Below, one piece after another: positions 1 to 13,487 of a stretch of DNA of 64,000 nucleotides. Where the stretch lies: positions 116,011,301 to 116,075,300 of the forward strand of contig NC_084663.1 of assembly GCF_028389875.1 (NCBI RefSeq), written 5' to 3'. Positions within the stretch are counted from its first letter, which is position 1; the number at the start of each line of letters is the position of its first letter. The position numbers and the translations under genes were made by a program. The DNA comes from Rhea pennata (taxonomy: Eukaryota; Chordata; Aves; Rheiformes; Rheidae). A model generated the notes under the pieces. That model worked only from the letters and a program-made list of their open reading frames with translations, was not told the DNA's origin and did not search any database.

Positions 1-3000
1 GGTGCAGCAACAGTTAATGAAATTATTGTAGTATTGTACAATTGCATTAATTGCGTTCTCGTGGTATTACGGTGTTATGATACCTTTGTTTTCCATAGCC
101 AATACTATGAAAAGACAGTGGTGGCCCACAAAACAGTAAATGGCATATGAGCTGTGGCAGGAGTTCTGGCTCTGCAACACCATCTTTTGAAGTATGTTTT
201 AATCCCAATTCCTTTGTGCATCACAAGGGCACAACGGTATCTCCAGCAGACGGGTAGTTATAAAGCACCACTTGAATGCTTCAGCACTTGGTGTCTCCTT
301 ATCCCAGTTAGCCTATCTTGTCTACTCCCCAGTGTCCACACCTGTAGTAGCTAAACACTTTCCAAATAATTTATGTTTGCGTAAAAAGAACTCCAGTAGA
401 CTCATAAAAGCTTCTGGTTTTAATCATCTTGCTGGCAGTCCTTTAAATTTTTTTGACAAAGATCTCTCAGCAGATCTACTCTCTTGATGCCTAACAAGGG
501 ACTTTCCCAGATCTGTTTTTGCAGTGATTTTCTTCCCTAGTACTGTCTCCTATTTGTTTTATTGTATGATACTGTGATTTGCTCCTGGATTTTTACTCAA
601 GCACTGAACAATGGTGAAAATTACCCAGCTCCAGAATGGGTGTTTGCCTGCTGCAAAGTCGCATCTGTGAAGTTATTAGATTATATATTATTTTCCAGAT
701 ATCTTTTACTACTAAATCTACAAATTAACCTGAAGATGCCCAGCTGTGTTTGGTTATTTAACTCTGGAAGGTCCTTCCATAGTCCGTGCTAGTTATGCTA
801 CCACAACAGTGCCCACTTGCGTTCATTATTCATTTCTGCCCTCCCAAAACTCTCTTATTTTTCAGAGTTCTGATAAAAAAAATCGGTAATTTACCAGTAG
901 CCAAGCTAATGTGTCACTACAGGAAGATCAATAGTTTTCCCTTCTGAAACATAATTAAACAAAAAACGGAGTTTTAATGGTCATTAATTCACATATTTAC
1001 AAAGGTGCAAATTGCATTAAACCAAAGCGTCTTCCCTTTCAGGATCACCTCATTTTTGACGATTTATTTGATACATTTCTAACTTCCTGCTATCTTCAGT
1101 GGACCCTACATGAAAGTGACAGGCTGAGCATGGAAATCCTGACCTGTATTAGATCCTTCCTAAATGGATAGAGAGTGACATCTCTGACTTACTCTCCAAT
1201 AGTCAACTAACTGTTTTTTCTTCCTTTCCCAGGACCTCAGAGAGCAGACAACCTGTGTTCAGCGAGGAAAACTGGATTGCTCTTGTCGTGAAATGCAGTT
1301 TGTGCACACTGACAGTTAATTAAGTTAATGCTATGGCCTGTGTGAGGACTCAGGATTTTACTATTTTTTTTGATATACCTGGGAATATAGCTCTTAATTT
1401 TTTTGAAAGAGTTAGAGCTGTTTTAACAATATTGAGTTACAACAGTTATCTACTTGCTACCCATTAGCTGCTAAGTAGTAATTTTTGTGGCCTTAGCCTG
1501 TCCCACTTGTGGTAAAATATGTTATCTTGAACCTGTTGTACACGGGTTTAACCTAATGGGGTTCACCTCATAACTACACCAAGTCCATAACTGGACCATA
1601 CACAGGGGCAGCCACAGCTGCTCAGTTAACTGGGAATAACACTCAGAAATGGGCTGTACTCATTCCTCAAGAAAAGGAATCCTCATTCCACAAAGATGCA
1701 TGTGCCAGAGTAGATGATTGCCTTAGTGAAGGGAGAATAGTCCAACAAGCACTTTAATACCACTACTAATTGCATGCACAGCAGATGCAATTATTGTCAC
1801 GTTTTTTAACCATGTTTCTTATCTACTTAGCTGGGCAAAGGAAATAAGAAAGGAAGAAATGAAAAATAAGGAAGAAAGAAAGAAAAAAAAAGTTCAATTG
1901 AGAAAGAAACTTTCCATTTTTTGGTGGATAGGATTTTTGGTCTTTTCTTTTTCTTTTTTGTTTTTCATTTTCCTTGGAGAAATTAACAAGGAGATCAAAG
2001 ACAACAATATGCAGGTTGGCACTAGCCTGTCCAAGGTGTGAGAGTTCCTCCTGTAACACCGCAGGGGCTCCCTGCAAGACCCAACTACAAACCGTCAGAT
2101 GGAGTTGCTGCTATGACAAGGGAAAGGCCTTCCTTGCCAAGAATAAATTGAAGGTATCCTTGTTCGGGTTACTGCGTTGTCTACTGGACGAAGTTGAAGG
2201 AGTTCAGTTGCAAGGACACATGAGGCTCAGCCAGAGCTGCCCTCGGCTGCCAGGAACTGCCACCACACCTCTGAAGAGAGACAGGAACATCAACATGATT
2301 TTACCTTCTAAAACAAAGCTATGTTGTGATTTGGATTGTCTGGCAAATCAGTTACTCAGAAACGCAATCAGAGCTCCAGAAAACCTGATTTTTTTTTAAC
2401 ACATTTGTCAACAATGGCAAAACAAAAGTAAGAAAGTTTGCTACTCCAGGAATACCCAGGCCACATGATAAGGTACCTCTCTTAAAAGTGGGAAATACAA
2501 GTTTTACTTTTATGAAGGAGGCAGAAAGGTTATTTGACCTGATGCTAGAGGAAACAGGATTTTAGTGACCCTGCATGTCCCTCCCATCAGACTGTGTCTG
2601 AGAAGAGCTAAGCCAAAACCAGGGATTGCACCGTAGACCATCACAGAGATCCCTGGCCGTATGAAGTAATGCTTGCTGTAAGGCTGTTCTAGAGCAACTC
2701 GCTAAACAAATGACTTACTGGGATTGTGTAGCTGTGAATAGGACTGACTCTAATTCTTAAAGTGTGTGGAGACCTTAGTTTCTAAGCTGTCCTGGTTTGC
2801 CTTGTTGCTTCAGGTAACTGCGACTGTTCCTCTGTGTGTGTGTGCGTGTGAAATGTAAAGACTACCTGTGTTTATTTGTACTTATTATCAGACAGAGTTT
2901 AAAAACTAGACCCTCAAGTTCTGCATGGAGGCGTGTAGACTACAGCTTAGTGATACAATATCCATTTCAGATAGCAGCATGCTGACAATTTCAAGTACCT

Positions 3001-5470
3001 GATGCCTGTTACACCAGTATTTGAGTACCTCATATTCTCTAGTGCCTCCATGCTCACAGTACTGACATCCTACTTCTAAAATCAAAACTGAGGCCCTCCT
3101 GTTGAAGTCTGGGACTTGAAACCCTTTCTGGATGTAAACATCTTCAACCTGCCTAGCATTGCCCAAGAGTTCAGCAGAAGAAGAGGGATCTGAACTTTTT
3201 AGCCCAAGTCCAAAGCAAAAGCTAAAAAGCAAATGCAGTTCCCTGCATAGGATGGAGCTCTGCTCCAGGGCCTGAATGGCTGGAGTTTCCAGCAGCCTCA
3301 GTGGGATTTAGGAGGGCTCCTCACCTTTGAAAATCTGATACATAGAGTTTTTGTGCTCTGCCTACACTAGAAAACTAGAAATCTATTTGCTTGTACATTG
3401 ACAATCTCCCCACAAGCCATGTGCTCATATCTCTGAGCGCACGCAGAAACTTACAAACATTAATAAAATTTATGATAACCATGTGACTTCTCAGCTTTTG
3501 CCTTCTCACGAAGGGTTGAAGTTTGCTACTGTGAACCAGCCATGGAACTGCATCAGCCAGCTAGAGTGTAAAAGTTTCACCATTTGAGGAAAGTAAAAAT
3601 CAAAATGTCAAGTAATTATAAAGGTTTGCAGCCATACATTCTGCAGGCAGAGTTTTGGCAGCAACAAATCTTTCTTTTCTTTCGTCTTTTGCATCCTGAA
3701 CAGTCTAGGTTATTCCCTGGGACACAGCAACATGCTTTGCTTTGTTTGCTACCTCGGAGTATTGCAGCGCTTTCTACGTTGTCATCACCAGAGACAGGAG
3801 GCATGGTCTGCTGAGCTATTATGCACAGCTCAAGTCTTAAAGCTTATCAAGCTATAGGAGGCCAGAGATGGTGAGATAATGCTGTGGCCACAGGGGAGAA
3901 AGGAAGACTAAGAGAAAGCACCTTTTCCTAATGATGGTACATGGTCCATGTTCCCATAGCCTGCTTCTTCCTGAGTATTCAGCAGCTTGTCAGACAGAAG
4001 GAAAGGACAAATAACATTCTCCTCACAGGTGTCTGAGGAATACATAGACCTTAATTTTATTCTCGGGACATACTGTGCTTGAGCTGGGCGTATTCGGATC
4101 TCTAGCACATTTAACGATTGTGTGCGTAATGATTTTAACAACACCAGCTTCATGACTGTTACTCAGTTCCACACACATTCATTGCAGAGGTTTTGCAGAT
4201 GGCAGCAGGGGATCATATTGAAGAACATCAGCTTTAAAAACACAGATTTAAACGAGAATATATGCTAGCTCTCATGAGGATGTTTGCTAGCTATAAAGAA
4301 GCATTACTGCAGGTGTAGGTCAGCCCCTAAATGTGATCTAGGACTGTTCCCCTTGCCCATGTCCTCAAGTAGGTCTGGCAGATCTAGGAAAGAAAAGTGA
4401 TGTGCATACACCGAAGACATTACTGTATCATCTATAAATGAAATAATACAGAGAGGGTATAACACTCAAAGAGGCAGTCAGGAAACCCAGAAACTTTAAA
4501 TTCTTTTTCCTTTGTGACTGAAGAGAAAGGAACTTGTGTGTATTCAAGAGTTTCATCCAGCTGAGTTCTTGAATACCCCCGGAACCTCACAGGAATATGG
4601 CAACTTCCATTGTACTTGAGGGATTTTTATTTGAAGTGCAAAAAATCCACCTGTAGCATGTCAAAATCACTTTGATTTTAAGCAAATACAAATTTCAGAA
4701 TTACATTTCAGTTTTTGCTCCACTACTTCAGTTTCTTAAAAGAATCTTACAATCAGCTTTTCTACAGAAGTATAAAATCACTACAGTGAGTGATGCCCCA
4801 GACATTCCCTTTTGATTATGTTGAACTACAGGAGCCAATTGCTGTAAGAGATCTCATTCTTCAATGATCATTTTCATCAATGTGATTTAAATTACACTAC
4901 AGAGGTTTTAATTAAAGTCATCCTTGTCATGCAAATATTTAATTTATATTGATATATTTTAGCTGTAAACTACCATCTTCATACTTGGAAAAGGCTCTTT
5001 AAAATTCATAAAGCTATTTTAACACAAGACATACACTGTGTTACTTGTAACATGAGATATCCATCAGTCATTCATTATCTGACTGTCTGGCAAGACTATA
5101 AAGGTGAAATTCTACCTTTAAACTGTTTCAGAACACCAGAGTTCTGTGCCAAGATTGTATAGCTTCAGTTAAGAATGACTACAAACCACTCTTGATAAAA
5201 GCAGGGTTGCAAAGTCTTGCAGCTTTTCATGAGTCTCCTGATCTTAGGTGAGCTTCTCAGAGCCTGAGCTTTTAAAGTCATCTGACTGCAGGAAAAGTTC
5301 GGTTTTTGTTTTCTGGTTCTAAAATTCTGATTCTAACCCTCAGCATTGCAAAAAAATGCTTTAAATAAATGTTCTCTCAAAGATCAGAATCCAAAAAGTG
5401 AGTAGAGTTAAATTGATATGAGCATCTTTCTTTTAATTTTGCCTTTTTTTTCCCCTACAGGAGTTGGGTA
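1..5470. other. Gene-free AT-rich DNA
   Basis: No frame here looks like a protein gene; all are short and many need GTG or TTG starts. A purine-rich tract (about 1843-1911) is followed by a pyrimidine-rich tract (about 1940-1973). A short GT run lies at about 2834-2850. Nothing else is recognised. Confidence 0.6.
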
Positions 5471-5474
5471 GTAC

Positions 5475-5640
5475 TGAAATAGGTTTTCAAGAGAGGCTGT
5501 GGAATATCCATCCTTCAAGTCACGGACAAAAAAGCTACACCTGACCGGACCTAGCATTGGACTATAGTCCTGTGTCAAATAGGAAGCTGGACTAGGTGGC
5601 CATGGGAGGTTCCTTCCAGTGAACATTTCCTATAGTGTAA
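5475..5640 (+). mobile_element. CR1 LINE 3' end fragment
   Basis: The stretch reads like a diverged CR1 3' terminus. A segment GAGGCTGTGGAAT followed by CCATCCTT matches the last coding part, and further on GCTGGACTAGGTGGCC and a TTCCTTCCA phrase match the well-known CR1 tail. CR1 is the dominant retroposon of birds and other sauropsids, and most copies are 5'-truncated like this one. Boundaries are approximate. The match is from memory of the consensus. Confidence 0.65.
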
Positions 5641-6790
5641 AGATATAAAAGTCACCTTCATAATTTTTATAATCTTGAAGTTTCTCACGTACTAAAAATC
5701 AGTATTTCTTCACCTCTAGACACTGAATTATTAGGTCTTTAGTTAATGTTGCTGCAGATGGGAAAGTTTTGTAAATTTGTAGTTGGATTAATTAGGGAAA
5801 TGATCAGACAGGAAAAATCTGCTCTTAGTTTCAGTCTTTTTCTTACAATTCATTATTCTTCCACTCCTCTCCCTCTTCTCTGAGAGAGATTGTGCTTTGC
5901 CTTGGAGAAAGGAGGAAAAAATTTAGTTTAAAGGTCATTGTTTTGATTTCTAGTTCCTGGGACAATCAAGGACCTCTAGCATTAGGTAAGAAGTTATGGG
6001 AAATACAACATAGCAGCTTCCTGGGAGGTGCAAATATTCATATCGTGTCATAACTACTAGCATCAGCAAGCTTTGCCTCCATCATATATCCTCTTCTTTC
6101 CCATCTCATTTAGGAAGGGCTCTACTGACGACCTTCTGCCACTGTGAAAGTAGCCACTTATTCCTGCCTTTTTTCTATATTCTTCCATGGGTCTCCAGCT
6201 ATGCAAACTTCCCCTCTCCTTCCCTTTCCCCTGGCTGCTTGGCTACTTTAAGAGCCACTGGAAAGGAAATTTGTTGAATTCCCTTTGTAAATGCATGCCA
6301 GCCTTATCAGCCAGCTGTTCCTGGTGTATGTGCTCATCAGTTCCTTCTGAAACTCCATCCAAAAGATTTGTAAGGCCTGATTTCCCTTCGCCAAAGCTCT
6401 GCAGAGCCTTCCCAATAGCACTATGTTTATTTATTCACCCTCTAACTCTTCTTATTCTAGCCTGACCGAGCTGCCTGGTGAAGGTATCAGGCTTACTGAT
6501 CACATTCCTCTCTTAAACAGGGTCTCGCTAGCCGCCCCACAGCTCTATAGTATCGAGATAGCCTCATATAGCTAGTTCCACATCACAATTTCATCCTTAA
6601 ATTACTTAGAAACTCCACATGGTCCAAGAGACTCGTTGTTGCTCCTTTCATCATTTTGGTTTCTGATCTCATCCAGTGCTCTTATCTGAGACAGAGCCTC
6701 TGGTGCATCCCCCATAAAGAAGAATTTCGGTATGGGAACTGCCTTGAGCTTCTTCGTGATAAATACAGATGCAAAACATTGTTAGATTGT
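5641..6790. other. Gene-free DNA between the CR1 fragment and the LTR-like block
   Basis: I see no supported gene, RNA or recognisable repeat. The pyrimidine-rich part around 6180-6470 gives an open frame but no domain. Confidence 0.55.
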
Positions 6791-6800
6791 GTGATAAAAA

Positions 6801-6980
6801 GCTCATCTGCACACACATAAAGAAGCGTGGAAAGACAATGACGGCAGGTAGGGAAAACCAAAGAACACCCTGCCAGGCTACTCCCAAACCCATCACAGGA
6901 GAGTGCTCAGCCCATCAGAGGCTCATCTGCACCAGCAAAGAAGAGTGGGAGGCACAACAGCAGGTGGGAAACCCATGCTG
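6801..6980. repeat. Two imperfect copies of a ~58-base unit, 120 bases apart
   Basis: The unit beginning GCTCATCTGCAC occurs at 6801 and again at 6921. The two align over about 58 bases, both continuing with AAGAAG, GTGG and a GGCAGGT or AGCAGGT segment followed by GGGAAA. The pair lies just upstream of the LTR-like block and may be the direct repeats of its U3 region. No gene is recognised here. Confidence 0.5.
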
Positions 6981-7199
6981 CCTGCTCAGAGGGACAGGTA
7001 CTGTGCCTGGCTCCTCTGAGGCTGTTCCAGGAGACCAACAGCCCCATGGGCCAGATATGAAATCCAGCACAGTAAGTCAATGGCAGCAGGTCTCTGGAGC
7101 ACCTTTCAGATGGAGAGGGCTGCTGCCTATGGATATGGGACACATTGTGGGCACAGCAGAAGAACGTTTTGAGATTGCACAAGACTTACTATGGGATGT

Positions 7200-7607
7200 T
7201 CAGGGGAGGAATGAAAGGCAGGGAAAGGGAGAGGTACAGGTGATTTGGGGAGGAACAAGCATGGGTTAATAGAGAGATAGGGCTATAAAAAGGGCTGGTA
7301 TCATTCAAACAAGTTGCTGGTCAGTGAGGGTCTAAGTGCCAGCAACAGGAGTCAGATCACGTGTGAGAGAGCCCATGTGTCTGTGGTGCCAGCAAATGGA
7401 GTACATGAAGGTATATAAGCCAGTGAGTGATCTCTAATCGGTATCTAGCCAGACTTGCCATCAAGCAGATGAAGTGACCTGGGAGTCAGGTACATATGTG
7501 TGTCTCTAAGGACAAGACCACAGGGTTGCTAGCTACCTGGGGGAGCAGGGAACTCCTAGCTGACTGCAGGAGGGACCATGAGCTCTGAGGTCAACTGGGA
7601 GACCCAT

Positions 7608-7658
<51 letters not shown>

Positions 7659-7960
7659 GCTAAGGATGAGCCGTCTGGAGAGACCACAACTCCAGGGGCA
7701 GCGATTGGGTCAACTGAGTGTCTAAGCCCAGCTGCTGGAGGGACCCACATTGTACAAATGTATGTATCTAAGTCCCACTGACAGACATTCTTCCCGATGA
7801 GCCAGAAAAGAGAACAAGGTGTGAGGCTGTTGGTGCTATATGTGTGTTGGTGTGTATGCCAACTGGGAATAAATACATGTTCAGCCTTGCTACAGATTGG
7901 ACCTGGGGGCAGGGAGCTGCACCAGCCTCCCTTTTCTTGGGCAATCGGATTTGGTCTCCC
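7200..7960 (+). mobile_element. Probable solitary LTR of an endogenous retrovirus-like element
   Basis: A strong TATA box (GGCTATAAAAAG) lies at 7281-7292 and an AATAAA at 7868-7873 followed by a short GT/CT-rich stretch. Together they resemble the promoter and poly(A) signals of an LTR in plus orientation. Between them are degenerate repeats of a phrase like GTCTAAGTGCCAGCAAC, at about 7330, 7378, 7500, 7719 and 7765, and a TG array. I see no gag, pol or env remnant nearby, so it would be a solo LTR. The ends are not defined because I could not identify the terminal inverted dinucleotides or the target-site duplication. Confidence 0.45.
7611..7654. repeat. (TG)22 microsatellite
   Basis: Uninterrupted TG dinucleotide run of 22 copies inside the LTR-like block. 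Likely length-polymorphic and able to adopt Z-DNA. Confidence 0.95.
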
Positions 7961-10469
7961 CTTAGTTCAGATCATCTCTGCTCTGTCTATCTTCTTTGAA
8001 CATTCATTCCCTTTATGCCTTTGCTGTCTGTGAATCTTCTGCATCTCCTGACATCTCCTGCAGCTGATTTGTTTCAAAATAAATTATTTGTAAGCTATTC
8101 TTTGAGATCTTCTTTGGCCATCCTGATCCTATTTGTAGTATTTAGTCTGCAAAAGTTTATGATCTTTTCTATTTTCTTGATTATGTCACATCTTCACAAT
8201 ATTTCAGTGTCCCACTGGCTCTCTTACACCTAGTAATTTTGCAAAAGGCCTAATATATCTGGCTCAAGGCTTCCCTGAAATTTGGAGACTCTTCTATACT
8301 GTCCAGGGGCACTCTGAAACCATAGCACTCCTCATTTTACTAGTACTAGCAGGTTAGTGAAGAAAATAAGTAGTTCCACAAGCAGCCAACCTAAAGAAAG
8401 CTGGTTTCAGATAAATTTCTATGAAGTGGTTGTATTTTCTGGGACTTAAAATAACAGCTCTCATCAAAAGGCTTCTTGCAATGGAGCATTCATAAAGCCA
8501 CTTTTTTAATACAGAACCTCTGTTGTGTGATAATATAATGGAACTTATGCTGCTGCCTTTCTCCCAAAGAAGGATTAATAAGATCTGCTGTGTCTACCCA
8601 GCTGTGGAGATTTACAAAACCTATAAAAAAATCTTTGTATCTTGAAGATATGAGCCCTCCGTCAAATTGGTTAAAATTGGGCAACAGCCTTAATATTTTG
8701 CGGGAAACACTAACTGACATGCACACGTGGATAACATAGCCACATAGATCTTGTTTCTACAGGGATGGAAGAAAACAAAAAGTTTCAGAGGAGAAAAAGA
8801 AACATGGAAAGAATAAGAATGATGAGTCCTGTGGCAACTTTGGCAGCTGTTTAGTAACTCAGTTGTTCCTCCCCATCAATTTCCAACACATCTTTTTCCA
8901 CATTATGTGTTCATCCAGAACACCCAGATGAGGTGGCTTGGTATCAGACAGGATCCCAGGCACAAGACCAAGACCTTTAAGCAGACAAGTCACCTCCAGC
9001 CTGCTGGAAAACATCACCTGATTGCAACTTTTGGCTGGGCTACCATCGTCCTACTTCTCTAACGTAAGTTCTCTTTCCCTCTCCCTCTAATTCAGTTCTG
9101 TTACTTAACCAGCAAGCGTGAGTCTGCCTGCAGTTGTTGTGCCTTGTAACGCAGTGATGGAGGACTTGTCGTGTAGAATGTCTGTGCAGATTAATGTGTG
9201 CAAATTAAAACGAGTGCAAAGATAACTGCATCTCAATAGCCTTTCATCCCTCATTCACCATCCCTTAACCTCCGCTTCAGGTCACAGGGTATAGACGATG
9301 ATTAGGCATCTGCTTTGCCTCGGACTGTAACAGCTTGACTATATTATTCTACACAAGTGTCTCTGTCACCTCATGCGCTCCCTTCCTGCTGTATCCAATG
9401 TCTTTTATCTGAAACTTCAGCCGTGAAGATTTTTGGGCTGAGACTGTCTCTTCTTTAGACTTTCAGAGTCCGCAGAAAATGGGCTGTGGCACTGCTGCAC
9501 AATAAGCTTTAAAAAACTCTGAATGCTCATCAGTCCTTCCATAGGACTGAGAAAGTTCCTTCCTTAATGTTTTGTGACTCATTCCATTTAATATTGTTTT
9601 TATACACTGTTTTTGTTAAATTGTGTGTAAGTAAAAATGAAATTTGTGGCAAAAACTGGACATAAACCAATCCATGGACCATGGATTACAACCATGTGTC
9701 ATTTCAGCTTCTTCTTCTTGATGAGATTTAATTTTTATAACTATACATGCAAAAGGTATCTCCTGAAGTACTTAATTGCACTACACTGATTTTTCTTATG
9801 GTATAGCAGGTCTCACAGAAGCTGATCTTATGACAAATCTACTATGTCTGTGCTGGAGACAACTATATAGCAAACCAATGGATGAAGTAGCTTGAATTAA
9901 AAACAAGCTGACAATCTGTATATAGCTTCTTTTAAGTTAAATGGAGCAACAAAGATAGTAAATGCCTAAGACAGAAACCTACGCTGCTTTTCATTTTCCT
10001 ACAAAGAATGCTGATAAGGGCTTTCTGCAGGGGGAGGAGGTTATATGCAAAAAAAAAGTTACAGCTTTTGTCTGTGAAATAGCAGTCAGAAAAATCCAGG
10101 AGCGATTTCAAAAGATACTTCCATTCAGTTCAATGATTTTTTTCCAGTCAGACACAATATTCTGTACCCATATAAAGCGCATATCCAATTAAACACACGG
10201 CATATACAAGATAAAGGTTCTGGTCAGAGGCATCCCTTTAAAATTAGCCTTTTGTCTCCAGTCAAAAAGAGAGTCTAGAAAAACGTAATTTGTGTGTGCG
10301 CTCACGGTTGAGAAAGAATGCTTGTTCCAAGCTACATCCCAGAAATTATGCTTTAGCATTCAAGCGTAAGGAGCTTGGTGCACCCTTTGCTTTGTGGTAT
10401 AATTCACTTCCTACTATTATCTTTTTCAGCTGTTCAGATGGCCTTTAAAACAAGCACATATAATGTAGT

Positions 10470-10489
10470 AAAAAAAAAAAAAAAAAAAA
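10470..10489 (+). repeat. A20 homopolymer
   Basis: Run of 20 A residues. No retroposed gene or poly(A) signal is recognised in front of it. Confidence 0.9.
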
Positions 10490-13453
10490 GTGATTTCAAG
10501 AGGTACTCAAGGAAACAGAAAAGCAGCAAGTATGTTTTTTTGTGTCTACCAGCAAAACATGAATTTCCAGACAAAAAGTGACACCTTTTGGTCTAATCAA
10601 GGTTTAATTGAGTCTGCACTGTCAGTCAGGCAGAGGGTGAGGGAAACAAAATAGGCTATGGCTAGATTTTAGCAAAAGGCACCATTTAGTAATTTCCAGA
10701 GGTTGCCAGCTACTTGACAGAAGTGCTGCTGAGCTCTTTTTAAAACAAGCCTTTCTAATTGCTAATGTTTCTGGTTTCTCTAATTATCTGTTCATTGTTC
10801 TATAAAGGACTAAGAGCTTTTTTCAGCATTCCAGCTAAGTAATCATAATATGCTAGTAAAACAGGAATATAATAACATATAAGATGGCCCCAGCACCATT
10901 AGCGACAGCTGATGTCTCCCCCTGGGCCAGCCTCGACCCCATCTGCCTCTCCAGATAGAGAACATGATCCTTCGCTTGCTCTCTTCTTAATGCAGCTCAC
11001 AGCATCTTCCAATGAACCAGTCAGCCAGGTTTGTTCCTCCTCTTTTTCCATGCCTCTATTCTCCTAATAAGAACGGGAATAAAATGACAGGTGTTTTAAA
11101 TAAACTAGTGTTTTTTTTTCAAGAAAGAGTAAGAGATTTTTTTTTCTTTTTAGGAAAAGGCAGAAAGAGTATTTCCTTTACTCTTGTCTTGTTGTGGGAA
11201 AGCCATAGTAATGTAGTTTGGGAGGATTATAAAAGTTAAATATTTGTACTTGAAGGCAACCTCTGCTCAAACAGAGTTTACTGCTGTGTACTACCAACCT
11301 AGCTCACAAATCCCACCAGTCTTTGGCTAGAACTGGCAGCTTAACAGCTAATCCACATAGCACCAGTTACATTTTGCCCTGTGCTGAATCTCACATTTTC
11401 TGCTGGCCTCTAAACCATGTTTCTTATCGAGATCAGGGAAGACATCCTGCTTTGGTGTCCGTTAGACTGTTTCCCTCAATTTCAGTGTAGTACAGTCCTA
11501 CACTGTAGGTTAACACAGCCTTTTGAAAACTAGTATCAAACTTTCATTTTTAGAGGTTATGGTGCTTGTCTTAGACAATATATTCATCTGCTTTGCACTG
11601 CTAGTGTGTTTTGGTTACCAGACACTCAGTGAAGTCAATCATTGCTTCCTATACATCCAAACCTTTTAAAAATGTTACACTTTTTAGAGAGAATCTCTAA
11701 CATATCTGTCATTGCTTTCGAGGCAGACTCTGTTCAGCTCTTGATAACCATCTATGCTTTTGGAATAATAATAGGAGTTTCTCTTCTGTTGGGGATATGG
11801 TAAAGAGTCAAACTCATTCTAAAATATAAATCCATCAATGTGATTACTGATTTCCCATTCCCAATTCTTTGTTTTGTTTGTGTTTCTAATCGAGATGCCT
11901 GTAGTTCGGGGAAGATTTTTGTCAAAAGTGCTTCATGCAAATTGAATATAACCTATAATTTGCTGCTGTCATTTTTTTACCTCTGGAGTGACAGTATTTT
12001 TTCCATCTCCATTTGTCTCACTTTGCCACCTAATACCACTATATCCCAGTACCTTCTATGTCAAATCAATAGCAATAATGCAGTTTCTAAGTCTTCACAC
12101 TTTTAGGGTAACAGCTTACTTTGGGCTAAATTTGGGGGTATTGATTTTTCAGACTGTCATTTTCATGTATATAAATAGAAAGTCTATATTTTTTATATGC
12201 TTCTGAATACTGTGGGGTTTTCTTTAATGATAATTTTTCTGGTGGAACAGAAGGATGCCAATATCTGGTTTGTCCTTCCTATAGCAGAAAGACTTTTTGG
12301 AAAACAAAACATATGCAGAGTTGCTTAAAGTTGATCGAAATCTGATTTTGCATGTACTTCCATAAGTTTCTCCAGTGGAGTAAGAATGCTCTGCCTCATC
12401 TTTCATAAACTTACTTCTAGACCTCATGGTCTGTATTTCCCCAGAAATCTGCTCACATGATGAGTTTCGCGTCAAAAGTCCACTTTTTTTAGTGGAGCTG
12501 CCACTTTCTCTGTTAGTCCACACCCACCCACTTGGTAGGGCGTAGATTCAAGGAAATAAATTACCACTTAAGAAGTTACCACTGCCACGCCATTTTTTTG
12601 TGTTCTTTCTGCTTTTATGAATGCTGAGTAGATAGGCATGTCCTTACCTAGCTGAGAAACCACCCGTGGCTGATGTCTTCCAGATGGGAGAGACAGAACA
12701 TCCCGGCTCCCAGCTTCAGCTACAACCCAGGCCCAGGGCAAGCCCGTTCTTCCAGTGCTCACTCCCCTCATCGTCCAAAGCATCTACTGCTCTTTGAATT
12801 TCAATTGCTGGCACATATACAGCAGTCATTCTGGAAGTTTAAGGTTTTAAACTGGCATCTGAATCTGTTGAAAAGCCAGAGAAGAGGCATAACTGTGGGC
12901 CAATGTGCCCGCATTAGCCTAAACATGGAGAGAGTAGGCAGTTGCTCTCCAAACCTACACAGAGCCTGTGCACTGTCTTCTCTTTAAGCTTTGAAATATG
13001 GTGAATTACATTAATCTCTCCTGGAAGTGACAAACTGCAGGATTATTAAGGGGTTCTTACTCTGGCAGATGAGGTTTTTTTTTCTTTCTTTTTTTCTGCA
13101 AACCAGAGTGAAGAAAAATCTTTTCAGAGTTTTTATGTTAAGCTAGTGGTCCACGCTCAGCAAGGCAACGTGACCTCAAGATACATGGAAAAATAGAAGC
13201 TGTCAGACTGGAAGGTCACCTGCCTTTATTGGGAGGTGAAAACAACAATTTGGCCAAATCTCTGAGATATAGGAGGGAAGGAGAGTGTGTAACCCATGCT
13301 AGCACACTGCAAGGCCTTCCAGGGGAAGACAGACTGAGTTAGGTGTGACAGGAGAGATGGGGAAAACGTGAAGATTTGAGAAAGTAATTAGTATACAGGG
13401 CTATAGGCACAAAAGAGGTAGAGGCACTTCAGTCTCTCCCCCACAGCTAAAGA

Positions 13454-13487
13454 ATTGCTTTAATTAGTAAATTGCTTTAATTAGTAA
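13454..13487 (+). repeat. Perfect 17-base tandem duplication
   Basis: The unit ATTGCTTTAATTAGTAA occurs twice in direct succession without a mismatch, which suggests a recent slippage duplication. It contains TTAATTAG-type homeodomain core sequences, now present twice. Confidence 0.9.

Noticed and set aside
1974-2399. 141-codon frame
   Set aside because: Needs a TTG start and has no recognisable domain.
2906-3232. 108-codon minus-strand frame
   Set aside because: No recognisable domain or promoter context.
6769-7269. 166-codon ATG-started frame before the LTR-like block
   Set aside because: It crosses the duplicated units and has no recognisable domain; more likely part of a repeat.
7556-7781. 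Frames coding Cys-Val or Thr-His repeats
   Set aside because: Pure translation of the TG microsatellite.
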